DNA of 50,150 bases from Sulfitobacter sp. GTDB taxonomy: Bacteria > Pseudomonadota > Alphaproteobacteria > Rhodobacterales > Rhodobacteraceae. The DNA is taken from positions 1 to 50,150 of the forward strand of contig JAGXFI010000054.1 of NCBI GenBank assembly GCA_024637305.1. Reading direction: 5' to 3'. Below are positions 7,857 to 16,913 of the stretch, piece after piece. A model generated the notes under the pieces. That model ran no database searches. It was not told the DNA's origin and saw only the letters and a program-made list of their open reading frames with translations. Position 1 is the first letter of the stretch. Each line of letters starts with the position of its first letter. The translations under genes and the position numbers were made by a program.

Positions 7857-9055
7857 TGCCTGCCCATAAGCGCGCGACCGCGTTCGACCACAACGTTCAG
7901 CCCGTCCAGCAACCCGTCTGCGCCCGCTTCGGATGGCCGGTTCTGTTGCGGCAGGTTGCGAATGGCGGCAATCATGGAATCGCAGGTCAGCCCGTCGCGG
8001 GTCTCATCCAGCATGCGCACCAGCCCCAGCTCTTCGGCGCGGCTGGCTCTGATCCATTGTTCAAGACGCGGCACCGTTCGGGGCACGATCACTGCGCGCT
8101 TGTCGAAACTCAGGACTTCGCAGAACGTGTTGTAGCCGCCCATGCAAACGACGCCCTCGGCACCGTCGAACAGGGTCTCGATCCGGCTTTCGAAACCGAC
8201 GGCGGTAACCCGGCCGTTCAGGCGCGCCACCCGTTCGTCAAAGGCATCGCGCACCTCACCGGACAGAAACGGGCCATAAACCAGCACGGCCTTGGGGCTA
8301 AGTGTCGGGTCGGATTCGTAGGCCTGAAGCACCAGCGACACCATCGCCTCGCCGTCGCCGCCGCCGCCGGGTGTGATCAAGATATAGGGCTCAAGCGCCG
8401 GATCGGCAGGCTCTGTCATTTCGCGGCGCAGATAGCCGGTCCAATGCATGCGGCTGCGCGCCTTTTCCGACAGGGGCAGACCGGCGGTCGGGTCATAGAT
8501 GTCGCGCACGCCGTACACCCATGTTTCGTCATAAAGCCGTTCTGTCGCCTCCACGGCACCCTTGCGCGCCCATTCCGCGGCCAGCACCTTTGGTTCGTCC
8601 AGCACATCGCGCAAACCCAGCACGGTGCGCGTCCGACCTGTGATGCGCAGCCACTCCAGCGTCGGCAGTAGTTCTCCGCGAAAACCGGTCGGCTCCTTGT
8701 CGACGATCAGCAGATCGGGTTCGTATTGTTCTATCGCCGTCTGGATCAGGCCAGCGCGCAGGCTTGTTGTCTCGTCGATGTCGAGTCCCAGTGTCTGGCT
8801 CACGTAACTGCCGTCGGCCAGCTTTGTCACGCCGGGCAAGCGGATGTGATCAACCCGTTCGGCAAACGTGAAGCGACCGGCAACGGGCGATCCCGTCAGG
8901 ATGATTGCGGAGGCTTTGTCATCCCCTTCGGTCAGGGCGGCGGACAATGCGCGCGAACGACGCAAGTGGCCCAATCCGAAAGTGTCATGACTGTAGAACA
9001 TCACGCGCCGCGTTGTCGAAGCGGTGCGGTTATGGCGGTTGGCCGAATGCGGCAT
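7853..9055 (-). CDS. MurG-like GT-B glycosyltransferase family protein (operon leader)
   Basis: About 400 residues. The signature FYSHDTFGLGHLRRSRALSAAL is near the N-terminus, and ITPGGGGDGEAM and GGYNTFCEVLSF (nucleotide-sugar side) are in the C-terminal half. Three in-frame ATGs are possible: 9136, 9055 and 9001. I list 9055 as the middle choice; no strong ribosome site decides, and 9001 would start immediately at the conserved MFYSHD motif. It is the first gene of the six-gene minus-strand operon and diverges from mscS. It shares motifs with the gene at 3858, so the operon begins and nearly ends with related enzymes. Substrates are unknown. Confidence 0.83.
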   Translation of the reverse strand: MPHSANRHNRTASTTRRVMFYSHDTFGLGHLRRSRALSAALTEGDDKASAIILTGSPVAGRFTFAERVDHIRLPGVTKLADGSYVSQTLGLDIDETTSLRAGLIQTAIEQYEPDLLIVDKEPTGFRGELLPTLEWLRITGRTRTVLGLRDVLDEPKVLAAEWARKGAVEATERLYDETWVYGVRDIYDPTAGLPLSEKARSRMHWTGYLRREMTEPADPALEPYILITPGGGGDGEAMVSLVLQAYESDPTLSPKAVLVYGPFLSGEVRDAFDERVARLNGRVTAVGFESRIETLFDGAEGVVCMGGYNTFCEVLSFDKRAVIVPRTVPRLEQWIRASRAEELGLVRMLDETRDGLTCDSMIAAIRNLPQQNRPSEAGADGLLDGLNVVVERGRALMGRQ

Positions 9056-9349
9056 GGCGATCTGTCCCGTTCCGGTCGGCTGATCCACAGGACCCCGGGA
9101 CGCACCCGGTCTGCCGTAATATAGTCGGCCCTGCATAGCATGGTCCCCGAAATGGTTAACGCGGGGACTTGGGCGGTGCTACCGTTTTCCTACCGAGGGT
9201 GTCGCGCAGATCACGGTCTTTTCAAATGTGCCACGAAAACGGCGTCGGTGCAAAGCCCGATGGTATCCGCCATGCGCGAGTTGAATTGCAATAAATCAAA
9301 GCGCGGCATAGCGTCAGACATTGCCTGATCTACCTTGAACGGAATTTAC
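9056..9349. other. Divergent intergenic region between the glycan operon and mscS
   Basis: About 290 bases that must hold the promoters of both flanking units. I see no further gene. TTGCAATAAATCAA at 9286-9299 resembles an FNR box in its second half only and is not called. No convincing -35/-10 pair was identified. Confidence 0.5.
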
Positions 9350-11905
9350 ATGCGACGTTTCCTGGCCGGACTGATTATCTGCGTCGCACTGATGCTGTTC
9401 GGCACCGAGAATGTCAGGGCACAAGGCCTTGGATCGCTCTTTCCCTCCGACGCGATATCAACGCAAGAACCCGAAGCTTTGGCCGACGCCATCAGGCAGG
9501 CCGCCGACGATGGGGCCAGCATTATCGTGATCGGCGCGGATGGTCGCGTTACAACCGCTGCATCGCCCGATCCTGTCGAAAATATCGATGCTCCGGCTGC
9601 CGTCGAACATTCCGCCCTGATGCGGGCACAGGAACGTGCCGTGAGATTTCGCGCGGCGCTGCTGGAGCGGCTAGTGCAGCTGCCGAATGCCACGCAGGAG
9701 GTGATCTACATCCTGCGCGCAGCCAGCCCGGACGGCACGATCATGGCCTTCGTAAAGGCGTTTGTGGTCAGCATGTTGCTGTTTGGCGTTGGTGCGATCG
9801 TGGAACGCGAGATTTTCGGCAAGCGGATCGCCCGCCGATTTGTTGTGGCGCGGATCAAGGATGACCCCAAAGGCTATACCGAAAAGATGCCTTTCCTTGT
9901 GTTCCGCTTTTTCATGGGCGTGATCGGAATTCTGGTGTCGATGCTCGTGGCCTATATTCTGGGCGCGGCCATCTATGGCACGCTCGACGATACGGCGATG
10001 CAATTCACCGTCACGCTTATCAACATCGGCTATTTTGCCTGCCGCTTTACCGCAGGGCTTTGGCGAATGATCCTGTCCCCTTTTCTGACGCAGTACCGAA
10101 TTCCGCCTCTCGGTGACCGCGATGCAAAGCGCTTGCACCGATGGATGTGGGGGATCGCCGCGCTTGATATCTGTTTTATCCTGTTTGGCATGTGGATCTG
10201 GGAACTGGGCCTGAATTACGAGGTCTACGCCTTCCTGGCTTCGATGATGTCGGCCCTGATGGTGCTGCTCAACATCCTGCTGGTGCTGATCAATCACCGT
10301 GCCATCAGCAACGCATTGCGCAAGGGCAAGCCCTACGCGCAAACCAGTATGCTGATCCGCTTTCTGTCGCGTGCCTGGGCACCGGTGGTCATCGTCTACG
10401 TCATCTTTGCCTGGTTCGAGCTGACTTATGATCTGGTGCTGGAAAACCCCGGTTCGATACCGCTGATTGCCGGGGCGTATGGCATCCTGATTTCGATCAT
10501 CGTCGTCTACGGTGTCATCAATTACGTGATCGAACGCAGCTTTGCGCGCGCCCGCGCGATCCGCCTCATCAATGAACGCCGGGCCGAACGGGAGGCGGCA
10601 GAGCACGCCCATGCCGAGGCCCGCGCAATGGCTCTGCGGCAGGTGCAAGAAGACGGACCCGACGAAGATGACCCGGACGCCTTGCTGGAGGGTGACAGTG
10701 CCGCCGGTCCCTTGCGCGACCGCGTCCAGGCAGCCGAAAGCGCGCGCATCGACGCGGGGCCGGGGCCATCGCAAGACGATATTCAAACTTTTCAGCCCGA
10801 CACCCTGCAAACACGTGATGCCGTTGACGCCTCCGACATGGAGCCGCGCCGGGTTCTCGACAGCTTTGAGGCGTTGGCACGACGTGTGGCGGGTATTCTT
10901 GCCTTCGTCGCTGGTATCTATGCGTTTTTCTACATCTGGGACAACGACGGCGCGCGGATGGTCGAGAACTACGCCGACCGGATGCTCGACATCATGGTCA
11001 TCATTTTCATCGGTTATGTCATCTACCACGCTTTCCGCATCTGGATCGACACGAAGATCGCGGATGAAACGGGCGACGAGGAAGAAGGTGAGCTGGGCGA
11101 CGAAGGCAGTGGGTCAAGCGCTTCCAGACTGGCGACGCTGCTGCCGTTGTTCCGCAATTTCATCCTGATTGTGGTGGTCGTGACGATCCTTTTGATTGTT
11201 CTGATGGAAATCGGGATCAATGTGGGCCCGCTGTTCGCTGGCGCGGGGATCGTCGGCGTGGCCGTAGGGTTTGGTTCTCAGGCCTTGGTGCGCGACATTT
11301 TTGCTGGCGCGTTCTTCCTTTTCGACGACGCATTTCGAAAGGGCGAATATCTGGACGTCGGCGGCGTGAAAGGCACGGTCGAGAAAATTTCCGTCCGGTC
11401 ATTTCAACTGCGCCACCACCTCGGCGCGCTGCATACCATTCCGTTCGGTGAGTTGCAGGTGATGACAAATTATTCACGCGACTGGGTCATCATGAAATTA
11501 CCCCTGCGCGTCACCTATGACACCGACGTCGAAGCGGTGCGCAAGATGATCAAGAAACTGGGGGTCGCGCTATTGGATGACCCGGTTATCGGCGAGAATT
11601 TTATCCAGCCGCTGAAATCGCAAGGCGTGATCGAAATGCAGGACAGTGCCATGATCATCCGTGTGAAATTCATGACCAAGCCTGGTGACCAATGGCTGGT
11701 GCGCAAGAGGGTCTATGAAGAAATCCGCGAGCTGTTTCAGCGCGAAGGGATCAAGTTCGCGCACCGCGAGGTGACGGTGCGGCTGGCAGACGGCAAGGTG
11801 GAGGAACTGACCGAGGAGCAGCGCCGCGCCGTGACCGCGGCCACACAAGGTATTGCTGAGGCACAAGAGGCTGGCGCTGACAATCAAGGCGGTGAAGATC
11901 GTTGA
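9350..11905 (+). CDS. Large MscS-family mechanosensitive ion channel
   Basis: An 851-residue protein. A signal peptide (residues 1-27, ending NVRAQG) leads into a periplasmic stretch, then about seven to eight spaced membrane helices between residues 125 and 400. A charged cytosolic linker rich in Ala, Arg, Glu and Asp follows (about 405-510), then two more helices and the MscS core. The pore helix and beta domain read GAGIVGVAVGFGSQALVRDI and DAFRKGEYLDVGGVKGTVEKIS, followed by the C-terminal cage domain. The role is release of solutes under hypo-osmotic shock. A TTG at 9335 lies in frame, but the ATG at 9350 with GGA upstream gives the signal peptide. The family is certain; the gating role of the long N-terminal half is not. 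Confidence 0.93.
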   Translation: MRRFLAGLIICVALMLFGTENVRAQGLGSLFPSDAISTQEPEALADAIRQAADDGASIIVIGADGRVTTAASPDPVENIDAPAAVEHSALMRAQERAVRFRAALLERLVQLPNATQEVIYILRAASPDGTIMAFVKAFVVSMLLFGVGAIVEREIFGKRIARRFVVARIKDDPKGYTEKMPFLVFRFFMGVIGILVSMLVAYILGAAIYGTLDDTAMQFTVTLINIGYFACRFTAGLWRMILSPFLTQYRIPPLGDRDAKRLHRWMWGIAALDICFILFGMWIWELGLNYEVYAFLASMMSALMVLLNILLVLINHRAISNALRKGKPYAQTSMLIRFLSRAWAPVVIVYVIFAWFELTYDLVLENPGSIPLIAGAYGILISIIVVYGVINYVIERSFARARAIRLINERRAEREAAEHAHAEARAMALRQVQEDGPDEDDPDALLEGDSAAGPLRDRVQAAESARIDAGPGPSQDDIQTFQPDTLQTRDAVDASDMEPRRVLDSFEALARRVAGILAFVAGIYAFFYIWDNDGARMVENYADRMLDIMVIIFIGYVIYHAFRIWIDTKIADETGDEEEGELGDEGSGSSASRLATLLPLFRNFILIVVVVTILLIVLMEIGINVGPLFAGAGIVGVAVGFGSQALVRDIFAGAFFLFDDAFRKGEYLDVGGVKGTVEKISVRSFQLRHHLGALHTIPFGELQVMTNYSRDWVIMKLPLRVTYDTDVEAVRKMIKKLGVALLDDPVIGENFIQPLKSQGVIEMQDSAMIIRVKFMTKPGDQWLVRKRVYEEIRELFQREGIKFAHREVTVRLADGKVEELTEEQRRAVTAATQGIAEAQEAGADNQGGEDR

Positions 11906-11970
11906 TGTTGATTGCGGTTTTTTCCGAGCTACCATTTCAGATCTGAGAATAAATCAAGGAGCCCCCGAAA

Positions 11971-12741
11971 ATGACACAGACTCGCCGCCATTTTCTTCAT
12001 ACTGCTGTCGCAGCCACGGGTGCGGTCGTACTGCTGCCCTATGCCGCGCGTGCGGCAGCCCATTCCGGCGACATGTTCGAGACGCCCGCAGGTCCGATCA
12101 CCGTTCATCCGGTAAGCCATGCGTCGTTCGTGATGGAAACGCCCGTCGGCACGATCTATGTCGATCCGGTGGGTGATCCGGCAAGTTACGCCGATTTCCC
12201 GACGCCTGACCTGATCCTGATAACCCATGAGCATGGCGATCACTACAACGCCGAAACGCTTGCTGCACTGGCCGGTGACGGGACGCGCCTCATTACCAAT
12301 CCCGCCGTGTTCGAGATGTTGTCCGACGACCTTCGCCCACAAGCCAATGAGGTGCCGAACAACAATCTGGCTCAGTTCAACGAAATCGACATCGAGGCGA
12401 TCCCAGCCTACAACATTACCGAAGAGCGCAAGAATTTTCACCCCGAAGGCCGGGACAACGGGTACATTCTCAACTTCGAAGGGTTCCGGGTCTATATCTC
12501 GGGCGATACCGAAGACACCCCCGAGATGCGCGCGCTCGAAAACATCGACTTGGCTTTTGTCTGCATGAACCTGCCATTCACAATGGATGCCAGCGCAGCG
12601 GCGTCGGCGGTATCGGAGTTCGCCCCGACGTTCGTCTATCCGTATCATTACCGCGGTCGCGATGGCGGGACGCAAGACCCAAAAGAATTTGCGTCGATGT
12701 TGGAAGGCAGCACAGAGGTCAAGATGGGAAGCTGGTACTGA
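11971..12741 (+). CDS. Tat-exported metallo-beta-lactamase-fold hydrolase (UlaG-like)
   Basis: A 256-residue protein with a twin-arginine signal (TRRHFLHTAVAATGA, cleavage after ARAAA near 30). The MBL metal motif THEHGDHYN has His86, His88, Asp90 and His91. Further metal ligands are likely in ISGDTEDTPEMR and PYHYRGRDGG near the end. It belongs to the UlaG-like metal-dependent hydrolase group, here exported folded to the periplasm. AAGGAGC precedes the ATG. It follows mscS by 65 bases and may be co-transcribed. Substrate unknown: enzymes of this group cut lactones, phosphoesters or amides. Confidence 0.9.
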   Translation: MTQTRRHFLHTAVAATGAVVLLPYAARAAAHSGDMFETPAGPITVHPVSHASFVMETPVGTIYVDPVGDPASYADFPTPDLILITHEHGDHYNAETLAALAGDGTRLITNPAVFEMLSDDLRPQANEVPNNNLAQFNEIDIEAIPAYNITEERKNFHPEGRDNGYILNFEGFRVYISGDTEDTPEMRALENIDLAFVCMNLPFTMDASAAASAVSEFAPTFVYPYHYRGRDGGTQDPKEFASMLEGSTEVKMGSWY

Positions 12742-12783
12742 ACAGGTTCCCGACTGCTGCACGGCCCATATCTGCAGGCGACC

Positions 12784-12811
12784 CGCGCACCTCGGATTTT
12801 CGCCGTGCGCG
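12784..12811. terminator. Hairpin between convergent genes
   Basis: CGCGCAC (12784-12790) pairs with GTGCGCG (12805-12811) in the 82-base gap between the hydrolase and the ABC permease gene that runs toward it. It may serve both strands, but neither side has a T-run. Confidence 0.35.
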
Positions 12812-12823
12812 ACCATTTCTGGA

Positions 12824-13981
12824 TCAGCTCTTGTAGGGGTCCAGCGAACTGCGCAGGCCGTCACCGAGAAAGTTGAAGGCCAGCACCACGACGATGATCG
12901 GCAGCATCGGAATCGCCGTCCAGGGGTAGATTTCGATGCTGGCCAAATTCTGCGCGTCGTTAAGCATCACCCCCCAGCTGACCGCCGGTGCGCGCAATCC
13001 CAGGCCGAGATAACTCAGCGCGGTTTCCCCGAGGATCATCGCGGGGATCGACAGTGTGGCGCTGGCGATCAGATGCGACATGAAGTTGGGGAGCAGATGG
13101 CGACGAATGACGCGCCCCGGTCGCGCGCCCATCATTTCGGCGGCTTTCACGTATTCCTCTTCTCTCAGGCTCAGGAATTTCGAACGCACAGCGCGTGCCA
13201 GGCCGGGCCAGTCGAGGATGCCGAGGATGATCGAGATGATGAAGAACACCGCCACCGGCCCCCAATTTGACGGAACAGCCGCCGAAAGCGCCAGCCAAAG
13301 CGGCAATTCGGGCAGTGACCGCAGGATTTCGATGGCGCGATTGATGATCCAGTCGGTCTTGCCACCGAAATAGCCTGCGATGGCCCCGAAGAAGATGCCA
13401 AGCGTGAAGCTTACGGTGATGCCAATCAGACCAACGGTCAAGGAAAGCTGTGCGCCATAAAGGATGCGGCTGAACACATCGCGCCCGAGGCGGTCCGACC
13501 CCCACAAAAAGACCGTTGCCCCCTCTGGTGCACAGAACAGATGGGTGTCCGACGGGATCAGGCCGAACAGGCGGTATTCGCGCCCCTCGCAGAAAAATTC
13601 CAGCGGCATGGGGCGCGTCGCGTCCGTCACGTAGGTCCAGCGATAATTGACAAGGTCAGGCTCTGCCACCGTGGGATAGACGAAGGGGCCAATGAAACTG
13701 CCATCGTGCCACAGGTTGATGCTTTGCGGCGGGTGGTAAAGGTAATCTGCGCTCCGTTCGTTGGGCGTGTAGGGGGCGATGAACCCGGCAACAGGCAACA
13801 ACAGATAGCACAGCAGCAGGAACAACCCCGAGATCAGCCCCAGCCGGTGCCGGCGAAACTTGCGCCAGGTCAGTTGCCATGCCGACGCGTCGAAATCCGC
13901 GCGTTCAGGGGCCGAAAGGTCATCGGCATCCACCCAGGGTTTGGTATCGACAAAGCGGTTATCGGGCTGCGTGCCGCTCAT
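12824..13981 (-). CDS. ABC importer permease, OppC/YejE type
   Basis: A 385-residue inner-membrane permease with six expected helices. The first (about 45-66) is followed by an extracytoplasmic insert of roughly 95 residues containing FFCEGREYRLFGLIPSDTHLFC, a form usual in Opp-like importers with large ligands. The DPP_C core follows, with the EAA loop EEEYVKAAEMMGARPGRVIRRHLLPN that contacts the ATPase. The start overlaps the stop of the partner permease (ATGA). Last gene of the importer operon. Ligand: oligopeptide or oligosaccharide, undecided. Confidence 0.92.
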   Translation of the reverse strand: MSGTQPDNRFVDTKPWVDADDLSAPERADFDASAWQLTWRKFRRHRLGLISGLFLLLCYLLLPVAGFIAPYTPNERSADYLYHPPQSINLWHDGSFIGPFVYPTVAEPDLVNYRWTYVTDATRPMPLEFFCEGREYRLFGLIPSDTHLFCAPEGATVFLWGSDRLGRDVFSRILYGAQLSLTVGLIGITVSFTLGIFFGAIAGYFGGKTDWIINRAIEILRSLPELPLWLALSAAVPSNWGPVAVFFIISIILGILDWPGLARAVRSKFLSLREEEYVKAAEMMGARPGRVIRRHLLPNFMSHLIASATLSIPAMILGETALSYLGLGLRAPAVSWGVMLNDAQNLASIEIYPWTAIPMLPIIVVVLAFNFLGDGLRSSLDPYKS

Positions 13982-15006
13982 CGTTTGCGATCCCCGTAGC
14001 GGATCCGGGGATCAAGCAGCACCAGCAGCATATCTGAGATCATCGTCCCGATCAGCGTCAGCAGCGCCACGAACATCAACACGAACCCCGCAAGGAACTG
14101 GTCCTGGGATTTGAGCGCCGTCAGCAGGTAGGGGCCGATCGTCTGCAACCCCAGCACGACCGACACCAGCACCGAGCCCGAGACCATCGCAGGCAACAGG
14201 TTGCCGATATCCGCCACGAACGGATTGAAAGCAACGCGCAAGGGATATTTGGTCAGCATTCTGCGCGGCGACATTCCCTTGGCTATGGCGGTTTCGACAT
14301 AGGGTTTGTCCAGCTCGTCCAGCATATTGGCACGCAGTCGCTGCATCATTGCCGCAGCGCCGGAGGTGCCAATTACGAAGGTCGGCACGATGAGGTGCAG
14401 CAGTATCGATTTGACCTTGGGCCAGGACAACGGCTGCCCTTCGAATTCAGGGGCCATCAGACCGCCGATAGGCAGGTCGAAATACTTGTGCCCGTAGTAG
14501 AACAAGATCAGCGCCAGCAGGAAATTCGGTGTGGCCAGCCCCAGATAACCTATGAAACCTGCCGTGTAGTCAGCCCATGTTTCGGACCGTGCGGCCTGCA
14601 AGATACCCAGTGGCAGCGCCACGGCGTAGACGAACAGCACAGCCGAGAGGTTCACCAGAACCGTCAGCCAAAGTGCGTCACCGACGATTTCCGCGACCGG
14701 TCGGTCAAATTCGAAAGACCAGCCGAAATTGCCTTGGACAAGGCCCGAAAAGCCCTGCGGCCCGGGCGCAAATCCGACCCAGATCAGGTATTGCTGATAA
14801 AGCGGGCGATCGAGCGCATATTCGCGGCGCAGGAATTCCGCCTTGGCGACGCCGTCGGCCTGACCTGTCGCGCGCAGTTCTGCGATCTGATTGGAGAGGT
14901 AGTCGCCGGGGGGAAGGTTGATGATGATGAAAACCAGTATCGACACGACCCAGAGCGTCAGCAGCATCGTGGCAAAACGGTAAACCGCATAGCGCAGAAA
15001 CATCAT
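13978..15006 (-). CDS. ABC importer permease, OppB/YejB type
   Basis: A 342-residue inner-membrane permease with an N-terminal helix (YRFATMLLTLWVVSILVFIIINLPPGDYL), five further helices and the coupling loop TAIAKGMSPRRMLTKYPLRVAFNP. It pairs with the OppC-type permease that follows and overlaps the binding-protein gene before it by four bases (15003-15006). The N-terminal LPPGDY and the long periplasmic segment to residue about 100 are usual for the OppB family. Confidence 0.93.
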   Translation of the reverse strand: MMFLRYAVYRFATMLLTLWVVSILVFIIINLPPGDYLSNQIAELRATGQADGVAKAEFLRREYALDRPLYQQYLIWVGFAPGPQGFSGLVQGNFGWSFEFDRPVAEIVGDALWLTVLVNLSAVLFVYAVALPLGILQAARSETWADYTAGFIGYLGLATPNFLLALILFYYGHKYFDLPIGGLMAPEFEGQPLSWPKVKSILLHLIVPTFVIGTSGAAAMMQRLRANMLDELDKPYVETAIAKGMSPRRMLTKYPLRVAFNPFVADIGNLLPAMVSGSVLVSVVLGLQTIGPYLLTALKSQDQFLAGFVLMFVALLTLIGTMISDMLLVLLDPRIRYGDRKR

Positions 15007-16913
15007 TGGGTCACCTGCTGGAACGCGTCTTCGAAATAGAACTCGTCGATACGGTGAATGCCGAAATGCGCGCCGGGGTCAAAGGTCCAGATGCCGTTCT
15101 CCGGGACATTTCGCAGGCGCTTGGACACTACGACCGGCTGCGGTGCTGAGGACAGGATGCCAACCGCAAACTGCTGATCCGCATGAATTTGCAACATCTC
15201 CCGCCATAGCGCTGTGCGCTCGGTATTGTCCTGGGTCTGCATCCATTCACGGTAGAGCGTCATCAGGCGGCGCGCCGCCGGCAGGTCGGGCACTTCGCCC
15301 GCCTGGCCCTTGGTCTGGTAATACTGCCCCCATTTCGGCCAGGCAAAGAATTCCTGCTGGGTAGGTGCGACATAGGCCGGTGAGGTGTCAGGGCCGGGTA
15401 TTCCATTATCCCAGCCGTACCAGACGGCGGCCATGCTGGTGCCTGCATAGATCCGGTTGCGCAGGATGTCGCGGTCAAGCGGACGCATGACAAGGCGGAT
15501 GCCAAGCTCGCGCCAGGTGTCGGCGATGATCGCCAGCGCGTTCTCTTCTTCCTGACGTTCACCGGCTGTTTCGACGACGAACTCCATTGGCCGCCCGTCG
15601 GGCAGTTTGCGCAGGCCCGATGCCGTTCGATCCGTCAATCCCATCTCATCCAACAACGCATTTCCTTGCGCGATATCCAGTTGCGACCATGCATAGAGGT
15701 CATCCTCGCGGTGCAGCGGGCTGATGTCGAGTGCTGCCATCCCGCCTTCTTGCGCCAGTCCGAAATAGAGTGCGCGGTTTATCATGTGCCGGTCGATGCC
15801 AAGGCTGAGCGCGCGGCGAAACCGTACGTCGCGCATGACCTCGCGCCAGACCGGATCGGCGAAGTTGAGGTTAGGATAGATCGCGATCTGGCTCGCGACG
15901 CCGTTCGACCAAAGAAAGGTGCGGTAATCGCCGCCATCCGCTTCGCCCTTCTTGAGAACGGATACATCGCGAAACTCCAGCCCACGCGCTTGCAGATCCA
16001 CTTCGCCCGCATTGGCCTTGGCAGCGATCAGGCCGCCACTGACAACCGTCATCTCGACCACGTCAATATAGGGAAGCTGAACGCCGCGCGTATCGATGCG
16101 GTGATAATAGGGATTGCGCACAAAGACGCTGCGCGAGGTTTCACCGCCGGTCGCATTAAGCCACGGCTGCAACGTCGGCTGATCCGGGTTGTCGAATTTC
16201 GACATGTTGTCGAGCTTGTTATGCAGCGCCGCCCAGGAGTTCACCCGCGCCTCACTGACCGCTTCGGCAAGCGGCTCCGGGTCGGCAAACGCTGCGTGAA
16301 ATTGTTTGAGGTAATGCGCCGGGCGATAGATGAACGGCGGGGTCGCCTGCGCCAGCAGCGCCAGGAAATTGGGGTTCGGGTCGTCCCATTCGAATACCAC
16401 CGTCGCAGCGTCTGGAAACCGCACGCGGCCGCGTTTGCCGCCAACATACATGAAGTCCGGCGGGCCGGTGGGCGTAATCTCTTCGTTGAGAACGATACTT
16501 TCCCACCAGTACCGGAAGTCATCGGAGGTAAATGGCGTTCCGTCCGACCATCGGTGGCCTTTTCTGAGGTGCAATGTAAAGATACGGCCTTCCGCGACCG
16601 TGACGTCGCGCAGGATGTCCGGCTGCAATGTGTAATCGGGCGCGTAGCCCACAAGCCGCGCATAGCCATAGACGCTCATCTGGCGGATATCCTTGGACCG
16701 GGAAACCAGTGTGCGCAGCGTTCCGCCCTGCGCCCCGAAACTGCGCCCCTTTGACTCCAGATCCACGATCAGAGGCTCTTCGGGAATACGCTCGGTGACC
16801 GGGGGCATATCGCCCCGTTCGACCTCCATGGACCAGAAGGTCGATTCCTGCAAATCCGGACCCGCTGATACGGGAAGCGCAAGCACGGCAAACAGGAGCA
16901 AAAACCTAAACAT
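15003..16913 (-). CDS. Periplasmic solute-binding protein, family 5 (SBP_bac_5)
   Basis: A 636-residue extracellular binding protein. A signal peptide (MFRFLLLFAVLALPVSAG, cut after residue 17 or 18) precedes two lobes with family landmarks such as FTLHLRKGHRWSDGTPFTSDDFRYW and FRRALSLGIDRHMINR. It has no lipobox, so it is free in the periplasm. The ATG at 16913 is chosen over the upstream frame to 17036 because it gives the signal peptide; it overlaps the end of the ATPase gene by eight bases. At 636 residues it is larger than most oligopeptide binders (about 540), in the range of YejA-like and oligosaccharide-binding members. Confidence 0.92.
   Translation of the reverse strand: MFRFLLLFAVLALPVSAGPDLQESTFWSMEVERGDMPPVTERIPEEPLIVDLESKGRSFGAQGGTLRTLVSRSKDIRQMSVYGYARLVGYAPDYTLQPDILRDVTVAEGRIFTLHLRKGHRWSDGTPFTSDDFRYWWESIVLNEEITPTGPPDFMYVGGKRGRVRFPDAATVVFEWDDPNPNFLALLAQATPPFIYRPAHYLKQFHAAFADPEPLAEAVSEARVNSWAALHNKLDNMSKFDNPDQPTLQPWLNATGGETSRSVFVRNPYYHRIDTRGVQLPYIDVVEMTVVSGGLIAAKANAGEVDLQARGLEFRDVSVLKKGEADGGDYRTFLWSNGVASQIAIYPNLNFADPVWREVMRDVRFRRALSLGIDRHMINRALYFGLAQEGGMAALDISPLHREDDLYAWSQLDIAQGNALLDEMGLTDRTASGLRKLPDGRPMEFVVETAGERQEEENALAIIADTWRELGIRLVMRPLDRDILRNRIYAGTSMAAVWYGWDNGIPGPDTSPAYVAPTQQEFFAWPKWGQYYQTKGQAGEVPDLPAARRLMTLYREWMQTQDNTERTALWREMLQIHADQQFAVGILSSAPQPVVVSKRLRNVPENGIWTFDPGAHFGIHRIDEFYFEDAFQQVTQ

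Noticed and set aside
9286-9299. TTGCAATAAATCAA before mscS as an FNR box
   Set aside because: Only the second half-site fits; the first reads TTGCA instead of TTGAT or TTGAC.
9671-11029. 452-codon minus-strand frame inside mscS
   Set aside because: Composition rich in His, Arg, Asp and Gln and no recognisable domain, as expected of an antisense shadow.
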